Origin: Heyndrickxia oleronia
GTDB lineage: Bacteria > Bacillota > Bacilli > Bacillales > Bacillaceae_C
Reading direction: 5' to 3'
Assembly: GCF_017809215.1 (NCBI RefSeq)
Contig: NZ_CP065424.1
Span: forward strand, 238,001 to 302,000
DNA: 64,000 nt
Shown here: in pieces, positions 61,201 to 64,000 of the stretch
How positions within the stretch are numbered: position 1 is the stretch's first letter
Layout: the number at the start of each line of letters is the position of its first letter
Program-made: the position numbers and the translations under genes
The notes under the pieces: model-generated
Database searches by the model: none
Told to the model about the DNA's origin: nothing
The model's input: the letters and a program-made list of their open reading frames with translations, nothing else

Positions 61201-61248
61201 AGGTGTCAGGCTCCATGTGTAACCATTCACATGAGGTCTGGCACCTTA
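61200..61248 (+). terminator. Hairpin with GGTGTCAG/CTGGCACC arms
   Basis: AAGGTGTCAG with inner CCATGTG/CACATG and CTGGCACCTT. It belongs to the GGTGTCAG-type hairpins common in bacilli; T-run absent, so termination strength is uncertain. Confidence 0.65.
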
Positions 61249-61254
61249 CATATT

Positions 61255-61270
61255 TGTAAGGGAATTGTAA
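61255..61270 (+). promoter_or_regulatory. Probable response-regulator site (module 2)
   Basis: TGTAAGGGAATTGTAA, a direct repeat of TGTAA at 11-bp spacing, 71 bp upstream of the ATPase start. It matches the module-1 site at 47898 in 14 of 16 bases. Confidence 0.7.
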
Positions 61271-61340
61271 GTATATGAAATGGTAGGATGAAAAGGATTT
61301 TGGTTAGAATGAGGATAACAAAGATATAGGAGTGAGGGTT

Positions 61341-62111
61341 ATGCCGATTTTAGATGTAAGGCATTTAGAAAAAATATATGAGGGGAAAGTAGCTCATAAG
61401 GCATTAGATAATATTAATTTTTCGATAAATAAAGGGGAATTTGTAGGAATAATGGGCCCGTCTGGTAGCGGGAAAACAACTCTACTAAATTTAATTGCAA
61501 CTATTGATAAACCAACATCTGGCGAGGTGTTAATTAATGGGAAGAATCCACATGTGCTAAATCGGAAAGATACAGCATTATTTAGAAGACATGAATTGGG
61601 TTTTGTTTTCCAACATTTTAATTTGCTAGATACATTGACGGTTGAAGAGAATATTGTTTTACCACTTACCCTTGATGGTGTGAGCGTACGTGAAATGGAA
61701 AAAAAGCTAATTGAAGTCACAAAAAAGCTTGGGATTGATAAAATTTTAAAGAAACGAACGTATGAAATTTCAGGTGGACAAATGCAGCGTACAGCAATCG
61801 CTCGTTCTATTATCCATAAACCTTCCCTTATATTAGCGGATGAACCAACTGGAAACTTAGATTCCAAAGCATCAAAAGATGTTATGGAAACTCTCACAAC
61901 CATTAATAAAGAGGATGGTGCCACTGCATTAATGGTTACCCATGATGCAGTAGCAGCAAGCTATTGCCATCGTGTCATTTTTATTAAAGATGGCCAATTG
62001 TATAACGAAATTTATCGCGGGGAAAACCGCCAAACATTCTTTCAAAAGATCATTGATATGCTTGCATTATTAGGAGGGGATAGTCGTGACCTTTCCACAG
62101 TTCGTTTATAG
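61341..62111 (+). CDS. ABC ATPase, BceA-like (module 2)
   Basis: A 256-residue ATPase: Walker A GPSGSGKT, EISGGQMQRTAIARS signature, LILADEPTGNLD Walker B. The C-terminal KDGQLYNEIYRGENRQTFF is nearly identical to module 1. The ATG at 61341 follows AGGAG by eight bases; the GTG at 61332 overlaps it. It is co-translated with the permease through a 26-base overlap. Confidence 0.93.
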   Translation: MPILDVRHLEKIYEGKVAHKALDNINFSINKGEFVGIMGPSGSGKTTLLNLIATIDKPTSGEVLINGKNPHVLNRKDTALFRRHELGFVFQHFNLLDTLTVEENIVLPLTLDGVSVREMEKKLIEVTKKLGIDKILKKRTYEISGGQMQRTAIARSIIHKPSLILADEPTGNLDSKASKDVMETLTTINKEDGATALMVTHDAVAASYCHRVIFIKDGQLYNEIYRGENRQTFFQKIIDMLALLGGDSRDLSTVRL

Positions 62112-63990
62112 AAATGTTATCCGGAACAAACGGATATATGCTGCGTATTTTTTGAGTAGTGCATTTTCGGTGATGATTTTCTTTGTTTATGCACTATTTA
62201 TCTTTCACCCGGATATAAAAAAGGGTGTCACATCAAGCGTAGCCATTCAATTAATGACAGCTGCAGAAGTGATTATGTATGTATTTTCCTTCTTATTTGT
62301 ATTGTATTCCGTTAGTACTTTTCTCAAATCACGGAAACGAGAATTTGGAATATTAATGATGCATGGAATGACTAGAAGTCAGTTAAACCGGATGGTCTTC
62401 TTGGAAAATATGATTATTGGTGTTGGAGCGATTGTGGTTGGTATTGGAGTAGGAATTCTTACAGGAAAATTATTTTTAATGATTGGCTCGAGGATGATTG
62501 GAATCGATCAATTGCCGTTTATTTTATCGATGAAAGCTTTATTGTTGACCACCATTGCATTTTTATTATTATTCTTTTGCATTTCTTTGTTTACAACCAT
62601 TCTTGTTGGGGTAAATAAGTTAATTGATTTATTTCAGGCAGGGGAAAAACCAAAAAAAGAACCAAAAGTTTCTGTATTATTATCGCTTCTGGCAGCGGTG
62701 TTACTCATTGTCAGCTATTACTTGGCAGCTACAACAACCATGCAAACAATACTCTATAGAATCCTGCCTGTAATTGCTATGACCATTGTAGGGACCTACT
62801 TCTTTTTTACACAGCTATCAGTGTTTATTATAAAAATGATGCAGAAGAATCGATTATTATTTTGGAAAAAAACCAATTTAATCACCATTTCTAGTTTAGC
62901 TTATCGTTTGAAGGATAATGCACGAATGTTTTTTATGGTAACGATCGTGTCCACGGTTGCATTTTGTGCAGTTGGCACACTTGCTTCTATGAATGTCATG
63001 AATAAGCAGGTGGACAAGGAATTTCCGGCAGAAATCGGTTATATCGCATTAGATGATCAAGCCATGCATAAGGAACATTTACAACAAATTAATGATGAGT
63101 TTAAGCATCGAAATATTCATTATAAAACCAATCAAGTGCATATTAAATATATTGCGATCGCTTCTTCGTCAGATCGTTATGCACCTGATACAATGGCGAT
63201 TATTTCATTCTCGGATTATAGAAAAATAGGAAAAGCAGCGGGATTTGATATACAAGAGAAGCCACTTGAAGGAAACATGGCACTTGAAATGCGAGCATCA
63301 CCTTATAGTAATGATGAATCCGTGAAATATACTTTAAAACAAGAACATCTTAACCTTCAGCAAGTTAAGCTTACAGAAAATGTTGTTTTCCCTATTCAAT
63401 TGATCCAAAATAAGGGACTGGTCGTAAGTGATGAGCTTTATAAGCAATTAAAACCAGTGAATACTGGAATATTTACTGGTTTTTACACTAAAAATCTCGA
63501 GAAAACAGCAGGTATGGCAGAAAACCTAGTAGATGAAGGAATAGTAAAATCTATACCTGATCAGCCATATTCAATGATTGTAAGTGGTACTTTGTATAAA
63601 ATGCAAATGAATATGTTTAGAATGATGCTATTTGTGGCTCTTCTTGTAGGTGCTGTCTTTTTCATAGCTGCGGGAAGCTTCTTGTATTTTCGACTTTACG
63701 CGGATCTAGATTATGATCGTCGTCAATATTTAACAATCACAAAAGTAGGGCTAACAGATAAGGAGTTGAATAAAATAGTCACCCGTCAGCTCTCATTACT
63801 TTTCTTCGTACCTATTGTGGTGGCATTTGTACACAGTGCCTTTGCATTTATAGCATTGCAAAGCTTTTATCAGCTTTCAATTGCTACCGAGGTGATCATT
63901 GTCCTTGCAGGTTTTCTAGTTGCTCAGCTGATGTATTTCTTCATGATCCGTTATCGATACTTACGGAATTTGAGGAAAACATTGATCTAA
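62086..63990 (+). CDS. ABC permease, BceB-like (module 2)
   Basis: A 634-residue permease with the same plan as module 1: one plus three N-terminal membrane segments, a large extracellular domain (about 300-515), and three C-terminal segments. The membrane parts are closely related (AAYFLSSAFSVMIFFVYALF) but the extracellular domain is clearly different, suggesting another ligand. GTG start, AGGAGGGG upstream; the gene ends 10 bp before the window edge. Confidence 0.92.
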   Translation: MTFPQFVYRNVIRNKRIYAAYFLSSAFSVMIFFVYALFIFHPDIKKGVTSSVAIQLMTAAEVIMYVFSFLFVLYSVSTFLKSRKREFGILMMHGMTRSQLNRMVFLENMIIGVGAIVVGIGVGILTGKLFLMIGSRMIGIDQLPFILSMKALLLTTIAFLLLFFCISLFTTILVGVNKLIDLFQAGEKPKKEPKVSVLLSLLAAVLLIVSYYLAATTTMQTILYRILPVIAMTIVGTYFFFTQLSVFIIKMMQKNRLLFWKKTNLITISSLAYRLKDNARMFFMVTIVSTVAFCAVGTLASMNVMNKQVDKEFPAEIGYIALDDQAMHKEHLQQINDEFKHRNIHYKTNQVHIKYIAIASSSDRYAPDTMAIISFSDYRKIGKAAGFDIQEKPLEGNMALEMRASPYSNDESVKYTLKQEHLNLQQVKLTENVVFPIQLIQNKGLVVSDELYKQLKPVNTGIFTGFYTKNLEKTAGMAENLVDEGIVKSIPDQPYSMIVSGTLYKMQMNMFRMMLFVALLVGAVFFIAAGSFLYFRLYADLDYDRRQYLTITKVGLTDKELNKIVTRQLSLLFFVPIVVAFVHSAFAFIALQSFYQLSIATEVIIVLAGFLVAQLMYFFMIRYRYLRNLRKTLI

Positions 63991-64000
63991 GGATCCATCT

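Noticed and set aside
1..64000. tRNA, rRNA or prophage genes
   Set aside because: No rRNA-like or tRNA-like stretch (for example GTTCRANYC with acceptor pairing) and no phage structural or integrase gene was found by reading.

Overview
The window looks like a chromosomal segment of a low-GC Gram-positive bacterium of the Bacillaceae (a Bacillus-type genome). The grounds are: AT-rich sequence; strong AGGAGG-type ribosome binding sites with frequent GTG and TTG starts; short hairpin-plus-T-run terminators; and families typical of bacilli (YitT, Bce-type detoxification modules, a yrk-like sulfur cluster, SMR pairs, YoaP-, YmcC- and YwqN-like proteins). Genus cannot be fixed from the sequence. 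No rRNA, tRNA, CRISPR array, prophage or replication origin was seen.

Layout. 0-5 kb: a YitT membrane protein, a small unknown, two GNAT acetyltransferases, an ECF sigma factor with a C-terminal SnoaL-like extension, then a triple tandem copy of a structured repeat. 5-9 kb: a large SWIM/SNF2 helicase and an SRPBCC-ArsR operon. 9-16.6 kb: regulator/membrane-protein pairs, each with a readable operator: YmcC-like/TetR, TetR/DrrAB-type ABC exporter, TetR/SMR pair; also a metallophosphoesterase. 16.6-23.8 kb: Tag glycosylase, GNAT, histidine phosphatase, NERD protein, a secreted stalk-domain protein, an MFS transporter, a methyltransferase with an apparent start-proximal frameshift, and a DUF302 protein. 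23.8-28.6 kb: a sulfide/persulfide cluster (CstR, rhodaneses, TusA proteins, glutaredoxin-like, DsrE, rhodanese-MBL, TauE-type permease) with four CstR-type operators. 28.7-31 kb: an AraC regulator whose terminator is split by an IS3-family element with a broken orfB. 31-46 kb: AIM24, a lipoprotein, MarR plus a heterodimeric ABC exporter, an FMN reductase, a Tet(M)-like GTPase with an overlapping leader ORF, PadR/DedA genes, and GntR plus MFS. 46-64 kb: an envelope-stress island with two Bce-type modules flanking a chemoreceptor, a BcrAB-like two-component/ABC module, two unknown genes and a TipAS-type MerR regulator.

How genes work together. Most of the window is accessory stress biology: transporters paired with a cognate repressor or two-component system. 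The persulfide cluster is a self-contained regulon in which CstR would control several promoters, with sulfur passed among rhodanese, TusA, DsrE and the MBL dioxygenase-like enzyme. The two Bce-type ABC operons share a 16-bp site (14 of 16 identical) upstream of their ATPase genes, suggesting related response-regulator binding.

The most unusual structural features are two. First, a dispersed structured repeat (about 105-190 bp, ends like AGGCTSTTTTC) occurs at seven loci here; six of them end 28-68 bp upstream of a start codon. Second, an array of nine TTCGCACGA-like motifs at near-exact 21-bp spacing lies upstream of the NERD gene. Whether either is already described could not be tested here.
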